A DNA stretch of 14,245 bases from Chloroflexota bacterium (GCA_008501785.1 QQUD01000819.1:1-14245), one strand, 5' to 3'; positions 6,921 through 14,036 are shown, counted from the stretch's first letter. Notes: generated by a model not told the origin, from the sequence alone. Numbers and translations: made by a program.

Positions 6921-8612
6921 TTATGCTTTACTCTGGTCTATCCACACTTCGTAGAGTAAATCGTAAGCAGTCGGATGCCCCTGCATGCCCTGGAATTTCT
7001 CATGGGTTATATTCCACACCTTCTTCCAGAAACTATTCATAACAGGACCACGTTCTTGCATAATGTCTTCAATATCGCTCATGATCGCACGACGGGCTTC
7101 GACATCGAGGGTACCTTCCGCTTGACGCAGCAAGGTCTCAAATTCATCATCTGTCCAACGTGTTTCATTCCATGCGCCGATGGCCTCTTCGGTATATGCC
7201 AGCGGCAGCACCATGACACCAATCGGACGATGTGTCCAAGATGTGATGCCTAGATCAACTTCTGTCCAGCGATCCCAGTAGCCACCCGGTTCGGTGATGT
7301 CTAGCGTGATGTCGAAACCGGCAGCTGCGGCCGTTTCCTTAATGGACTGGGCTAACTCTGGCTCATTCTGATCGTTCTTGGTCGCCAACGTCACTTTCAA
7401 AGGTAGTTCAATCCCTTTTTCAGCAGCATATTCTTCCAGCAACGCTTTCGCCCCTTCCGGATCATATTCGGGAATGGGTTTCTCAGCATATTCAGGATGA
7501 ATCGGAGCCACATGTGCATCAATAGAAAGATCGCCTTCGCCAAAATAGGCTAACTGCAAATTCTTGGCACGATCCTGAGACATCTTCAGCGCAGTACGCA
7601 CACGATTATCATCCCAAGGCTCTAAATCAACGCGCACACGCATCAGCAAACATTGTGCCGTACTAGCAGGGTATGTTGCCAAACCAGGAACATCTTTCAA
7701 TGCCTGCCAGTCGCTTGGACGTGGATCATAGAGCGAATCAACCTGCCCAGATTGCAATGCAGCTACACCAGCATCTTTGTCGGTTGAAACGTAGATAATT
7801 TCATCCAGATAGGGCAGCGGGCTGCCATCAGCGCCATTGCGCCAGTAATCAGTTCGTGCCTTGAGAACAGCACGTTCACCTTCCGCGTATTCTTCGAGAG
7901 TGAATGCACCGGTGCCGATTGGTTGTTTCACAATATCGCCTTCAAAGTTGCGATGTAGAATAACGGCAGGATAGTGGAAAAGGTTTTCTGGAACGCCAAT
8001 GTTTGCCGATTCCAGATTGAGACGGATATGGAAATCGTCAACCTTTTCCACATTTTGCATGCCACCCAAATAGGAGAGTAGCCCCAACATAGAAGATCCA
8101 ATACTTTCATCAAGCCATTGGCTCATGGTGAACATGACATCGTCAGCAGTCAGATCGTCACCATTGTTGAATTTAACCCCTTCTTTAAGGTACAGATCCC
8201 ATGTCTTGACATCATCACTGGCTTCCCAGCGGTCGAGCAAATACGGCCGTGTTATGTTATCCGAGCCAGTTTCAGTCAGATATTCATTCGTCTGCCGCAC
8301 AATATTTGCACCTTCAACCCAAGACAGCCGTGCCGGATGATCAAGCAATTGCAACTGCATCGATTTCGTCAACGTGCCACCACGTTGAACGTCACCAGCC
8401 GCACCTGTACTGGTACTGGCTTCCGGTTCCGCTGCACCACCACCGCCGCAAGCAGCAGCAAACGTGGCCACACCAGCGGATAATCCAAGTAGTGTAGAAA
8501 TACGCAAAAATTCGCGACGACTGATACGTCCTTGTTCTAATTTTTCATAGGCTACGGGAATGTAAGGGTGAACCGATTCTAAGTGTTTTTTGTTAACCTG
8601 TGGCTTTTTCAT
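6921..8612 (-). CDS. ABC transporter substrate-binding lipoprotein, family 5 (DppA/OppA-like), Tat-type signal
   Basis: The 563-residue precursor begins with about 30 polar residues, a twin-arginine motif SRREFL (31-36), a hydrophobic stretch (about 39-54) and a lipobox-like FAAAC with Cys55 as the probable lipidated residue. A Gly/Ser/Ala-rich linker leads into the SBP_5 fold, which has typical blocks such as GTGAFTLEEY and the YWRNGADGSPLPYLDEI segment. This class binds peptides, opines, nickel complexes, sugars or other polar solutes; the sequence alone does not reveal the ligand. The ATG at 8612 is preferred over an in-frame ATG at 8648 because GGAGGAG (8623-8617) precedes it at proper spacing and the longer form would add 12 residues before the signal. 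It is the first gene of the transporter operon, separated from the permeases by two stem-loops. The methyltransferase context suggests a methylated amine or derivative as ligand (inference). Confidence 0.93.
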   Translation of the reverse strand: MKKPQVNKKHLESVHPYIPVAYEKLEQGRISRREFLRISTLLGLSAGVATFAAACGGGGAAEPEASTSTGAAGDVQRGGTLTKSMQLQLLDHPARLSWVEGANIVRQTNEYLTETGSDNITRPYLLDRWEASDDVKTWDLYLKEGVKFNNGDDLTADDVMFTMSQWLDESIGSSMLGLLSYLGGMQNVEKVDDFHIRLNLESANIGVPENLFHYPAVILHRNFEGDIVKQPIGTGAFTLEEYAEGERAVLKARTDYWRNGADGSPLPYLDEIIYVSTDKDAGVAALQSGQVDSLYDPRPSDWQALKDVPGLATYPASTAQCLLMRVRVDLEPWDDNRVRTALKMSQDRAKNLQLAYFGEGDLSIDAHVAPIHPEYAEKPIPEYDPEGAKALLEEYAAEKGIELPLKVTLATKNDQNEPELAQSIKETAAAAGFDITLDITEPGGYWDRWTEVDLGITSWTHRPIGVMVLPLAYTEEAIGAWNETRWTDDEFETLLRQAEGTLDVEARRAIMSDIEDIMQERGPVMNSFWKKVWNITHEKFQGMQGHPTAYDLLYEVWIDQSKA

Positions 8613-8636
8613 TCGTCTCCTCCAATTACTAACGCA

Positions 8637-8657
8637 CTGATATATCAATAATATACC
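8637..8657 (-). promoter_or_regulatory. Operator-like TGATATATCA site before transporter operon
   Basis: The plus strand reads CTGATATATCAATAATATACC. The perfect palindrome TGATATATCA (8638-8647) and following AATATA arm match the sites before both mttB-like genes. It lies about 25 nt upstream of the binding-protein start, a repressor-like position. The binding protein is unknown. Confidence 0.5.
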
Positions 8658-8690
8658 TGGAAAATCTGAGATATTTTGTCTGTCCTATTG

Positions 8691-8705
8691 GGATCACCTC
8701 CTTTA
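8691..8705 (-). promoter_or_regulatory. Orphan perfect Shine-Dalgarno sequence (16S 3'-tail complement)
   Basis: The plus strand reads GGATCACCTCCTTTA, the known 3'-terminal sequence of bacterial 16S rRNA; the minus strand is therefore a full-length ribosome-tail complement (TAAAGGAGGTGATCC). No ATG, GTG or TTG follows on the minus strand at normal spacing, and the real binding-protein ATG is about 79 nt further on with its own GGAGGAG. It could be a ribosome standby site in the 5' leader, or chance. No longer 16S similarity is visible around it. Confidence 0.4.
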
Positions 8706-8764
8706 CCAATTGATTGTTAAACAAAAGGGAATATTGCAAACATGCAACAGCATGTGGGGGGTAC

Positions 8765-8793
8765 CTAATAGCCCGATGAAAAATAATTCGCAA
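8765..8793 (-). promoter_or_regulatory. Weak sigma-70-like promoter candidate for transporter operon
   Basis: On the minus strand TTGCGA (8793-8788) and TATTAG (8770-8765) are separated by 17 nt, each matching four of six consensus positions. If used, the transcript would have a leader of about 145 nt carrying the orphan Shine-Dalgarno and the TGATATATCA site. Weak evidence. Confidence 0.22.
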
Positions 8794-9073
8794 AAACACA
8801 TACAAATCTAGTTTTTTGAGGCTGGATACCAGCAATCCTGAAAAGGCTAATGGTATCTGGGGATTTAATAAATGACTGGGTGCATTGCTCGGATGGTTTT
8901 CTCGTTACCCATATTCTTTATAACATGACTTTGCTTTCAAGCCAAATGGGTCACATCATCTATTATACCGTAACTTTACAAATTTTCTTGAACGAATTTA
9001 AATTTAGCCGATCAGCAAACAAGATAGGTCTTCCCCTTTTCTCATGCGGCCACCACTGGGTAAATTGCGATGC

Positions 9074-9092
9074 GTCATGATTCGATCATGAC
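9074..9092. repeat. 8-bp inverted repeat upstream of first mttB-like gene
   Basis: GTCATGAT (9074-9081) and ATCATGAC (9085-9092) are exact reverse complements with a 3-nt spacer, typical of a dimeric regulator site. It overlaps the first bases of the TGACATTTGTCC element shared with the second mttB-like gene, whose equivalent position holds only a shorter TATCA/TGATA repeat (12391-12404). Confidence 0.5.
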
Positions 9093-9181
9093 ATTTGTCC
9101 TCAATAGGAATGGCGTTTTACACTTTTGTTCCTTTACTTGAATAACATATAAAGCGTGATATATCAAAAATATATTATAAC
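9089..9181 (+). promoter_or_regulatory. Conserved upstream module of first mttB-like gene
   Basis: TGACATTTGTCC (9089-9100) is followed 56 nt later by TGATATATCA (9157-9166) and an AAATATATTA arm (9168-9177). The second mttB-like gene has the same order with a 55-nt gap. Between them the next 27 bases align without gaps at 17 positions (AATA, TGG, TTTT, CACT, TT in common). A -10-like TATAAA at 9148-9153 just before TGATATATCA would place the latter over the transcription start, consistent with a repressor operator. Module seen directly; function inferred. Confidence 0.55.
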
Positions 9182-9218
9182 GGTTGGTATAAGTTTTGTC
9201 ATGAAAGCGGAGGGCAAA

Positions 9219-10664
9219 ATGATAGGCTTACGCAGTAATCAAGCCACGAATCAAAGTGTGCAATTTCGTCGATTATCATCCCAACAATGTCAACAACTTT
9301 ATTGGTCCTGTTTGGAAATTCTAGAAAATACAGGGGTGCGTCTGTTTTCACAAGATGCATTAGATTTGTTGCAAAAGGCAGGTATCAAACCTACTGATGG
9401 CAATCGTGTACGTATTCCACATGGCATGGTGGAAAAGGCGTTAACGACTGCACCCAAACGGGTCACGCTATATGATCGTCATGGCAAGCGGGTCATGCCG
9501 GTAGAAGGGTATCGAACATTTTATGGTCCTGGCTCTGATTGTTTGAGCATTATCGATCATGGGACCGGGGAGCGGAGAACGGCCGTTTTGCAAGACGTGA
9601 TCAACGCTGTCACCGTTGCCGACGCACTGCCGCACATTGATTTCCTGATGTGCATGTTCTTGCCACGTGATGTAGCACAAACGGCCGTTGATCGCTACCA
9701 AATGGAAGCCATGCTCTCTCACAGCACCAAACCCATCATGTTTGTCACCAATGAATTTTCCGGCTGTGTCGATGCTGTAGAAATGGCAGAGGCCGTTGTC
9801 GGTAGTGCTGATGCGCTGCGACAAAAACCAACCATTAGCTGCTACATCAACGTCACTACAGGCCTGATTCACAATGAAGACGCACTCAAAAAACTCCTGT
9901 ATCTGTCCGAAAAAGGACTCCCGGCCGCTTACATCCCATCAACCCAAGGCGGCGTAACTGCACCCGTTACACCAGCAGGTGCTTTAGCTGTGTCACAAGC
10001 TGGCGCATTAGTTGGCGTTGTGCTTTCCCAATTGAAGCGGGAAGGCACACCCATCATCTTGCCTGGGTGGGGGGGCAACATGCTCGACATGCGTACGACC
10101 GTGCAGCCTTATGCCGATCCAGACAAACGAGCACTAGCCGCAGATTTTGTACACTACTTAGGGTTGCCTATGTTTGGACTGGCTGGCTGTAGCGAATCCA
10201 AGCTAGTTGATCAGCAAGCGGGCATCGAAGCCGCCTTGACATTGATGAATGCAGCGCTCTGTGGAGCCAACATCATTCACGACTTGGGGTATCTGGAATC
10301 GGGCTTGTGTGGGTCGATTGCGCAATTAGCGATCTGCAACGAGATTTTAAGCTGGCTCAATCATTACATGGTCAGCCCTGAAATCAGCTCCGAAACGGTT
10401 CCACTAGATTTGATTGACGAGATTGGTCCTGATGGCAACTTCCTAGAATGTGATCACACATATAATCATTTCAAGGAACGCTGGTATCCCACACTCTTTG
10501 ATCGCAACAATTTTGAAGGATGGTTCGCAGATGGTGGCAAGTCATTAGCTGAACGAGCTTCAGAACAGGTGGAAAACATTTTGAAAAACCACCAGCCGGA
10601 ACCATTGCCAGATGCAGTTAAACAACAATTACGCGCCATCGTGCAGCGCGTTGAGTCAGGCTAA
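9219..10664 (+). CDS. mttB: MttB-superfamily corrinoid methyltransferase, non-pyrrolysine (paralogue 1)
   Basis: The 481-residue protein belongs to the trimethylamine methyltransferase (MttB) superfamily. The N-terminal helical block (LYWSCLEILENTGVRLFS) is typical, as is the glycine-rich barrel centre (TQGGVTAPVTPAGALA) and the C-terminal signature at 405-435 (DGNFLE..HTYNHF...WYP.LFDR...GW). Length matches the family (about 470-500). No in-frame TAG occurs, so it lacks the pyrrolysine of true trimethylamine MttB and fits the non-Pyl class, whose known members demethylate glycine betaine, proline betaine, carnitine or butyrobetaine onto a corrinoid protein. The substrate cannot be read from the sequence; the symbol is a superfamily label. 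The ATG at 9219 is chosen because GGAGGG (9209-9214) precedes it; a longer frame from GTG at 9156 would start inside the operator-like site, and ATG 9201 has no ribosome binding site. It is divergent from the transporter operon. Confidence 0.88.
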   Translation: MIGLRSNQATNQSVQFRRLSSQQCQQLYWSCLEILENTGVRLFSQDALDLLQKAGIKPTDGNRVRIPHGMVEKALTTAPKRVTLYDRHGKRVMPVEGYRTFYGPGSDCLSIIDHGTGERRTAVLQDVINAVTVADALPHIDFLMCMFLPRDVAQTAVDRYQMEAMLSHSTKPIMFVTNEFSGCVDAVEMAEAVVGSADALRQKPTISCYINVTTGLIHNEDALKKLLYLSEKGLPAAYIPSTQGGVTAPVTPAGALAVSQAGALVGVVLSQLKREGTPIILPGWGGNMLDMRTTVQPYADPDKRALAADFVHYLGLPMFGLAGCSESKLVDQQAGIEAALTLMNAALCGANIIHDLGYLESGLCGSIAQLAICNEILSWLNHYMVSPEISSETVPLDLIDEIGPDGNFLECDHTYNHFKERWYPTLFDRNNFEGWFADGGKSLAERASEQVENILKNHQPEPLPDAVKQQLRAIVQRVESG

Positions 10665-10668
10665 AAAA

Positions 10669-10742
10669 GCAACAACGGATGAAGAAGTGGAACGAAAACC
10701 TGTTCCTCATCTTCATCCGCTGTTTTCTCTATCCGTTGTTGC
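10669..10742. terminator. Bidirectional terminator with two alternative nested stems
   Basis: The gap between two convergent genes holds two overlapping inverted repeats. The outer pair is GCAACAACGGAT (10669-10680) with ATCCGTTGTTGC (10731-10742). The inner pair is CGGATGAAGA (10676-10685) with TCTTCATCCG (10710-10719), extended by GGAAC/GTTCC inside. They share CGGAT, so those five bases can pair with only one partner at a time. Read leftwards the outer stem runs into TTTTTT, a strong terminator for the metF-like gene; read rightwards the inner stem is followed by CTGTTTTCTCT, a plausible terminator for the mttB-like gene. Confidence 0.75.
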
Positions 10743-10771
10743 CACCAAAAATGATAGCGAACAAAATCAGA

Positions 10772-12283
10772 TTATGTCAATGGAGATTTGACCATTGGCT
10801 TTTCTACACCATTAGCCTTAACCAGCAGCGGCCACTCCAAGAACTTCGGTTTGGGTACATCTGCTGACTCTAAAAGGCGTGGCACGATGGCTTCCCAATG
10901 GACAGCCATCACATGCATCCCGTTAACGCCAGGGGTGTTTTTCAGCTTTTCAATCATTTCCAGAGCGATAGCAATGCCTTCTTCCTGCTGGCCTTCTTTG
11001 CCTCCAGCATTGTCCATTCGACTCACGATTTCTGGTGGAATAGACACGCCAGGAACATCATTGGCCATAAAGTGCGCCGCATTTTTGCTCTTCAGCGGAA
11101 TCAAGCCGGGCAGGATGTATGCTTTGTCGAGTAAGTTGCGTTTGTCTAATGCTTCGAGCCAGTCGACAAACCCATCATAATCAAACACCGGCTGCGTCTG
11201 GATAAATTGTGCCCCGGCATTAATCTTCTTCTCGGCCCGAATCGCTTCATATTTCGGTGGCGCACCAAATGGCGAACCAGCAGCACCCAAGAACCATGCG
11301 GGACGTCGTTTGATCGGACGGCCGTCTAAATAAATCCCCTCATCTCGCATCCGGCGCAGCATCCACAGTACCTGCACCGCATCCATATCAAATTGATCCG
11401 GCTTCACCATCGGGGTTGGTCCAAATCGATGATGATCACCACTGAGGCAGAGAATGTTGCGAATACCTAAGCCTGCGGCTCCCATCACATCTGCTTCAAT
11501 AATCACCCGGCTGCGATCCCTGGCTTGTAGCTGCATTACTGGCTCTAATCCGGCGTCCAGGCATATTCTGCTAGAAGCCATGCTGTTCATGCGGGCAGAT
11601 GCGGATGCATTGTCCGTAAAGTTGGCAGCCGCCACATACCCCTTTAACCAACCAGCCTTTTTGAGAATAATATTGCCAGATGCCCCGAGTGGTGGAGCAA
11701 TTTCGGCCGTTGTCACAAAATCGCCCGTTCGTAAATTCGCTTCTAAAAGTGAAATGGGTTCAACATAGGTCGGCGGATGATACTCTGCATCCCCTTGCCA
11801 CCAGGACGGTTGCCGCAAATCATAAAAAACGCGCTCCCATTCTTTGGTAAACTTCTCGCGATCCGTTACAAGTTCGATGAGGCGCGGACTTTCTTCATGT
11901 TTTCGCCAAAAATCAATCATGTGCAGCCATGTTTCCCGTCCGGCTTGTGCGCCATCAATTGGTGCATTGATTTCCAGCAGTTTGTCAAGACGATCCATCT
12001 TTTCAGCACGTTCATATATTTTGTACCAGGTACAGGGGCGTGATGGATCAACTTCGCACTGTTCGGGTGTGGCACCACCACACAAACCATTGCGTAAACC
12101 CTTCGGGCAGGTCATTGAGCAAACAAAAGCGGTTTCTTGCAAAATACAGTTGCCGCACATGCGACAACCGAACAATGCACCCTTGATTGCTTTCTCAACG
12201 GCCGTAAACACACGCATAGAAACCGATTCACGCTGTACAGGCGAAAATGGGGGTTGATAACGAGGTGGTGAAAAAAGTGGCAT
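10772..12283 (-). CDS. metF: MetV-MetF fusion: methylenetetrahydrofolate reductase with N-terminal cysteine-cluster domain
   Basis: The 503-residue protein has two parts. Residues about 30-165 form the MetV-like domain (the 'MTHFR C-terminal' family, here N-terminal), with cysteines at 40, 43, 46, 55, 59, 68, 76 and 84 around CRMCGNC and SMTCPKGLRNGLCGG, likely a metal or iron-sulphur site. Residues about 180-490 form the FAD-binding MetF barrel: TTAEIAPPLG with Glu194 in the position of the catalytic Glu, NILCLSGDHH with Asp283 in the flavin-contact position, and IQTQPVFD. MetF interconverts methylene-THF and methyl-THF; MetV subunits in acetogens link it to an electron carrier other than NAD(P)H alone. 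Next to methyltransferase genes the oxidative direction is likely (inference). AGGAGG (12298-12293) precedes the ATG by 9 nt. It is convergent with the first and divergent from the second mttB-like gene. Confidence 0.92.
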   Translation of the reverse strand: MPLFSPPRYQPPFSPVQRESVSMRVFTAVEKAIKGALFGCRMCGNCILQETAFVCSMTCPKGLRNGLCGGATPEQCEVDPSRPCTWYKIYERAEKMDRLDKLLEINAPIDGAQAGRETWLHMIDFWRKHEESPRLIELVTDREKFTKEWERVFYDLRQPSWWQGDAEYHPPTYVEPISLLEANLRTGDFVTTAEIAPPLGASGNIILKKAGWLKGYVAAANFTDNASASARMNSMASSRICLDAGLEPVMQLQARDRSRVIIEADVMGAAGLGIRNILCLSGDHHRFGPTPMVKPDQFDMDAVQVLWMLRRMRDEGIYLDGRPIKRRPAWFLGAAGSPFGAPPKYEAIRAEKKINAGAQFIQTQPVFDYDGFVDWLEALDKRNLLDKAYILPGLIPLKSKNAAHFMANDVPGVSIPPEIVSRMDNAGGKEGQQEEGIAIALEMIEKLKNTPGVNGMHVMAVHWEAIVPRLLESADVPKPKFLEWPLLVKANGVEKPMVKSPLT

Positions 12284-12585
12284 TGGGGCACTCCTCCTAA
12301 AACATATATTTTATTATTCATTGGGAACCAGGTGATACGGGGTTCAATTTTTGGATATTGCTTTCCCACTAAGTAAATATATTAGAGGAATATCAGTCGT
12401 GATAGTGACATTTGTCCCTAATAATTGTGGAATTTTGCACTGTTACGCTTTTTTTCATGGGGTTATAACATCTGATATATCAGAAATATATCTGAACCCA
12501 AAACGAATCGCTGTAAAAGGCTTTCGTCATTCTCTCTGGATGGGATTATTTTTTGTATGTTGTGAAGTGGAGGCATCTGCGTTCG
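12284..12585. promoter_or_regulatory. Divergent control region between metF-like and second mttB-like genes
   Basis: This 302-nt stretch has no supported gene. Leftwards it holds the metF-like ribosome binding site and an A/T-rich ACATATATTTTATTATTC segment (12303-12320) that loosely resembles the A/T arm of the shared operator. Centrally it has another AAATATATTA (12375-12384), and rightwards the conserved mttB module (12406-12497). About 12498-12568 shows nothing recognised. Confidence 0.55.
12406..12497 (+). promoter_or_regulatory. Conserved upstream module of second mttB-like gene
   Basis: TGACATTTGTCC (12406-12417), then 55 nt, then CTGATATATCAG (12472-12483) followed by AAATATATCTGA, repeats the arrangement before the first mttB-like gene. 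A -10-like TATAAC (12464-12469) lies just before the palindrome. This copy is the most symmetrical of the three TGATATATCA sites and could hold two overlapping dimer sites. It lies about 100 nt before the chosen ATG. Confidence 0.55.
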
Positions 12586-14034
12586 ATGTTACACACGACC
12601 TGCGAATTTCTGACCACTGATGAATTAGAACAAATTCACGATGCCAGCATGCAGCTTTTAGCCAATGTTGGTGTGATTTTCCATGCTGATGCAGCCTTGG
12701 ATCTGTTTCGGCAGCATGGGGTGAAAGTTAACGGCCGTTCCATCCACCTCACCGAATCCCAAGTCATGGACGCCGTTGCTCTTGCACCCAAGCAGTTTAA
12801 AATTCGCGCCCGAAATCCCGCCAAAAGCGTCACAGTGGGGCAGGGGGAGCCAATTTTTGTGCCCGGATATGGCGCTCCCTTCATCTTAGATGAAAACGGC
12901 AGCCGCCAACCCACTCTCCAAGATTACGAAAACTTAATCCGACTGGCCGATGCCTTACCCAATCAAGACATCAGCGGTCATTTGCTGGTGCAACCAGGGG
13001 ATGTGTGCCCAGCAAACGCCCATCTGCATATGCTCCATCACGGCATGGTTTATTCAGACAAACCGTTTATGGGCAGCGCAGCCGGCACCAACGGTGCCAC
13101 CCACACAATGGAAATGGCGTCGATTTTATTTGATCAACCACCGAATTTTCTGGCTGAACAACCGGTAACATTGGGCTTAATTGACACAATAAGCCCCTTG
13201 CAATACGGTCAGGAAACCTGTGAGGCACTTATCACTTATGCACAATGGCGACAGCCGCTGATTATCGCCTCATTGGTGATGGCTGGCGCGACTGGTCCAA
13301 TGACGCTGGCTGGCGTCATCGCGCAACAAAATGCGGAAATTCTGGCGGGCATTGTGCTGACTCAACTCATCAATCCAGGCACGCCGGTCATGTATGGCGC
13401 AGCTTCAACCATCATGGACATGCGGACAGGGAATTTAGCTATTGGCGGGCCAGAGATGGCATTGATTGTGGCCGCATCGGCGCAGCTGGCTCGATTTTAT
13501 GGCTTGCCCAGTCGCGGCGGCGGCGGGGTAACAGATGCGAACTGTCCAGATGCACAAGCAGGGTTTGAGTCGATGTTGGGCTTGCTCACGGCCGTTAACA
13601 GCCACAACGATCTCATCCTCCACGCCGCCGGTATTCTCAGCTCCTACCTTGCCTTTTCCTACGAAAAGTTTGTAATGGACGATGAGATATGTGGCCTTGT
13701 ACGCCACTATCATCGGGGCATCCGCGTTTCACCTGAAACACTCGCCTATGATGTCATCGCCAATGTAGGCTCAGACGGCAATTTTCTCGAAGAAGCACAC
13801 ACTTATAAACATTTCCGCACCGCCGCGTGGCACCCCGCATTGTGTGATCGGGGTGGCATGAAAATGTGGATGGAAAACGGCCGTTTAACCGCCACCCAAC
13901 GCGCCCACACGCGCTGGCAAACACTGCTCGCCAATCACCGTCCCCCACCACTAGACAAAACAACAATTCGCCAGCTAACACATTACATCCAATCACACAC
14001 ACAACAATCGTCAATCGTCAATCAAAAATCGTAA
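12586..14034 (+). CDS. mttB: MttB-superfamily corrinoid methyltransferase, non-pyrrolysine (paralogue 2)
   Basis: The 482-residue paralogue of the gene at 9219 has the same layout: N-terminal block IHDASMQLLANVGVIFH, a barrel centre with a glycine-rich stretch (MAGATGPMTLAGVIA) and the C-terminal signature at 397-428 (DGNFLEEAHTYKHF...WHPALCDR...W). It has no in-frame amber, so it is also non-Pyl. The two copies differ widely outside these blocks, suggesting different substrates or an old duplication, not a recent one. The ATG at 12586 is the first start after GGAGG (12569-12573); the 12-nt spacing is long, so the start is less certain than for paralogue 1. A frame from 12553 has no better ribosome binding site. 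The last residues (SSIVNQKS) come from a short tandem repeat. It is 18 nt upstream of the pterin-binding methyltransferase gene, so the two are probably co-transcribed. The symbol is a superfamily label. Confidence 0.87.
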   Translation: MLHTTCEFLTTDELEQIHDASMQLLANVGVIFHADAALDLFRQHGVKVNGRSIHLTESQVMDAVALAPKQFKIRARNPAKSVTVGQGEPIFVPGYGAPFILDENGSRQPTLQDYENLIRLADALPNQDISGHLLVQPGDVCPANAHLHMLHHGMVYSDKPFMGSAAGTNGATHTMEMASILFDQPPNFLAEQPVTLGLIDTISPLQYGQETCEALITYAQWRQPLIIASLVMAGATGPMTLAGVIAQQNAEILAGIVLTQLINPGTPVMYGAASTIMDMRTGNLAIGGPEMALIVAASAQLARFYGLPSRGGGGVTDANCPDAQAGFESMLGLLTAVNSHNDLILHAAGILSSYLAFSYEKFVMDDEICGLVRHYHRGIRVSPETLAYDVIANVGSDGNFLEEAHTYKHFRTAAWHPALCDRGGMKMWMENGRLTATQRAHTRWQTLLANHRPPPLDKTTIRQLTHYIQSHTQQSSIVNQKS

Positions 14035-14036
14035 AT
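14005..14036 (+). repeat. Short CAATCGT tandem repeat at the 3' end of the second mttB-like gene
   Basis: CAATCGT occurs twice in tandem (14005-14018), followed by the degenerate units CAATCAA and AAATCGT. It supplies the last codons and stop of the gene and most of the gap to the next one, so the C-terminal tail is probably a repeat-derived extension without function. Confidence 0.45.

Larger units (their letters stand above)
8613..9218. promoter_or_regulatory. Divergent control region between transporter operon and first mttB-like gene
   Basis: This 606-nt stretch holds no convincing gene; short frames in it lack ribosome binding sites and family features. It contains the leftward operator-like site (8637-8657), a 15-nt perfect Shine-Dalgarno-like sequence on the minus strand (8691-8705), small inverted repeats ACATGC/GCATGT (8740-8755) and GATACCA/TGGTATC (8825-8857), a weak leftward promoter candidate (8765-8793), and the conserved mttB upstream module (9074-9181). 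The middle part, about 8860-9070, is A/T-rich with nothing recognised. Confidence 0.6.
444..13884. repeat. Dispersed highly iterated palindrome ACGGCCGT (14 copies)
   Basis: Exact copies start at 444, 718, 1226, 5349, 5792, 6065, 8243, 9579, 9681, 11318, 12198, 12731, 13588 and 13877. Uniform base composition predicts about 0.2 in this length. All are inside genes (1226 near a gene end), in genes of both strands, and in all three frames (read as NGR, TAV or RP). By my count seven further CGGCCG hexamers lack the outer A and T. Positions read directly; the function is unknown. Confidence 0.85.

Noticed and set aside
8691..8705. Fragment of a 16S rRNA gene
   Set aside because: Identity to the 16S 3' end stops after about 15 nt; the preceding bases do not resemble helix 45, so no rRNA gene is present.
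8629..8835. 68-residue minus-strand frame containing the orphan Shine-Dalgarno
   Set aside because: No ribosome binding site at its ATG and no family features; the strong Shine-Dalgarno lies inside the frame, not before its start.
8850..9080. 76-residue plus-strand frame in the divergent control region
   Set aside because: No ribosome binding site, A/T-rich composition and no recognisable motif; it overlaps the inverted repeat before the mttB module.
9040..9100. Possible cobalamin riboswitch (GGCCACCACTGGG segment) upstream of a corrinoid-dependent enzyme
   Set aside because: The B12 box and the ordered conserved segments of the riboswitch are not found; the resemblance is limited to a few bases.
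9156..9218. GTG start at 9156 giving a 21-residue longer MttB paralogue 1
   Set aside because: The GTG lies inside the TGATATATCA operator-like site and has no ribosome binding site, while GGAGGG precedes the ATG at 9219.
12435..12470. Sigma-54 type -24/-12 promoter before the second mttB-like gene
   Set aside because: GG and GC pairs are 6 nt apart, not the required 10, in TGGAATTTTGCA, and the other copy lacks the GC.
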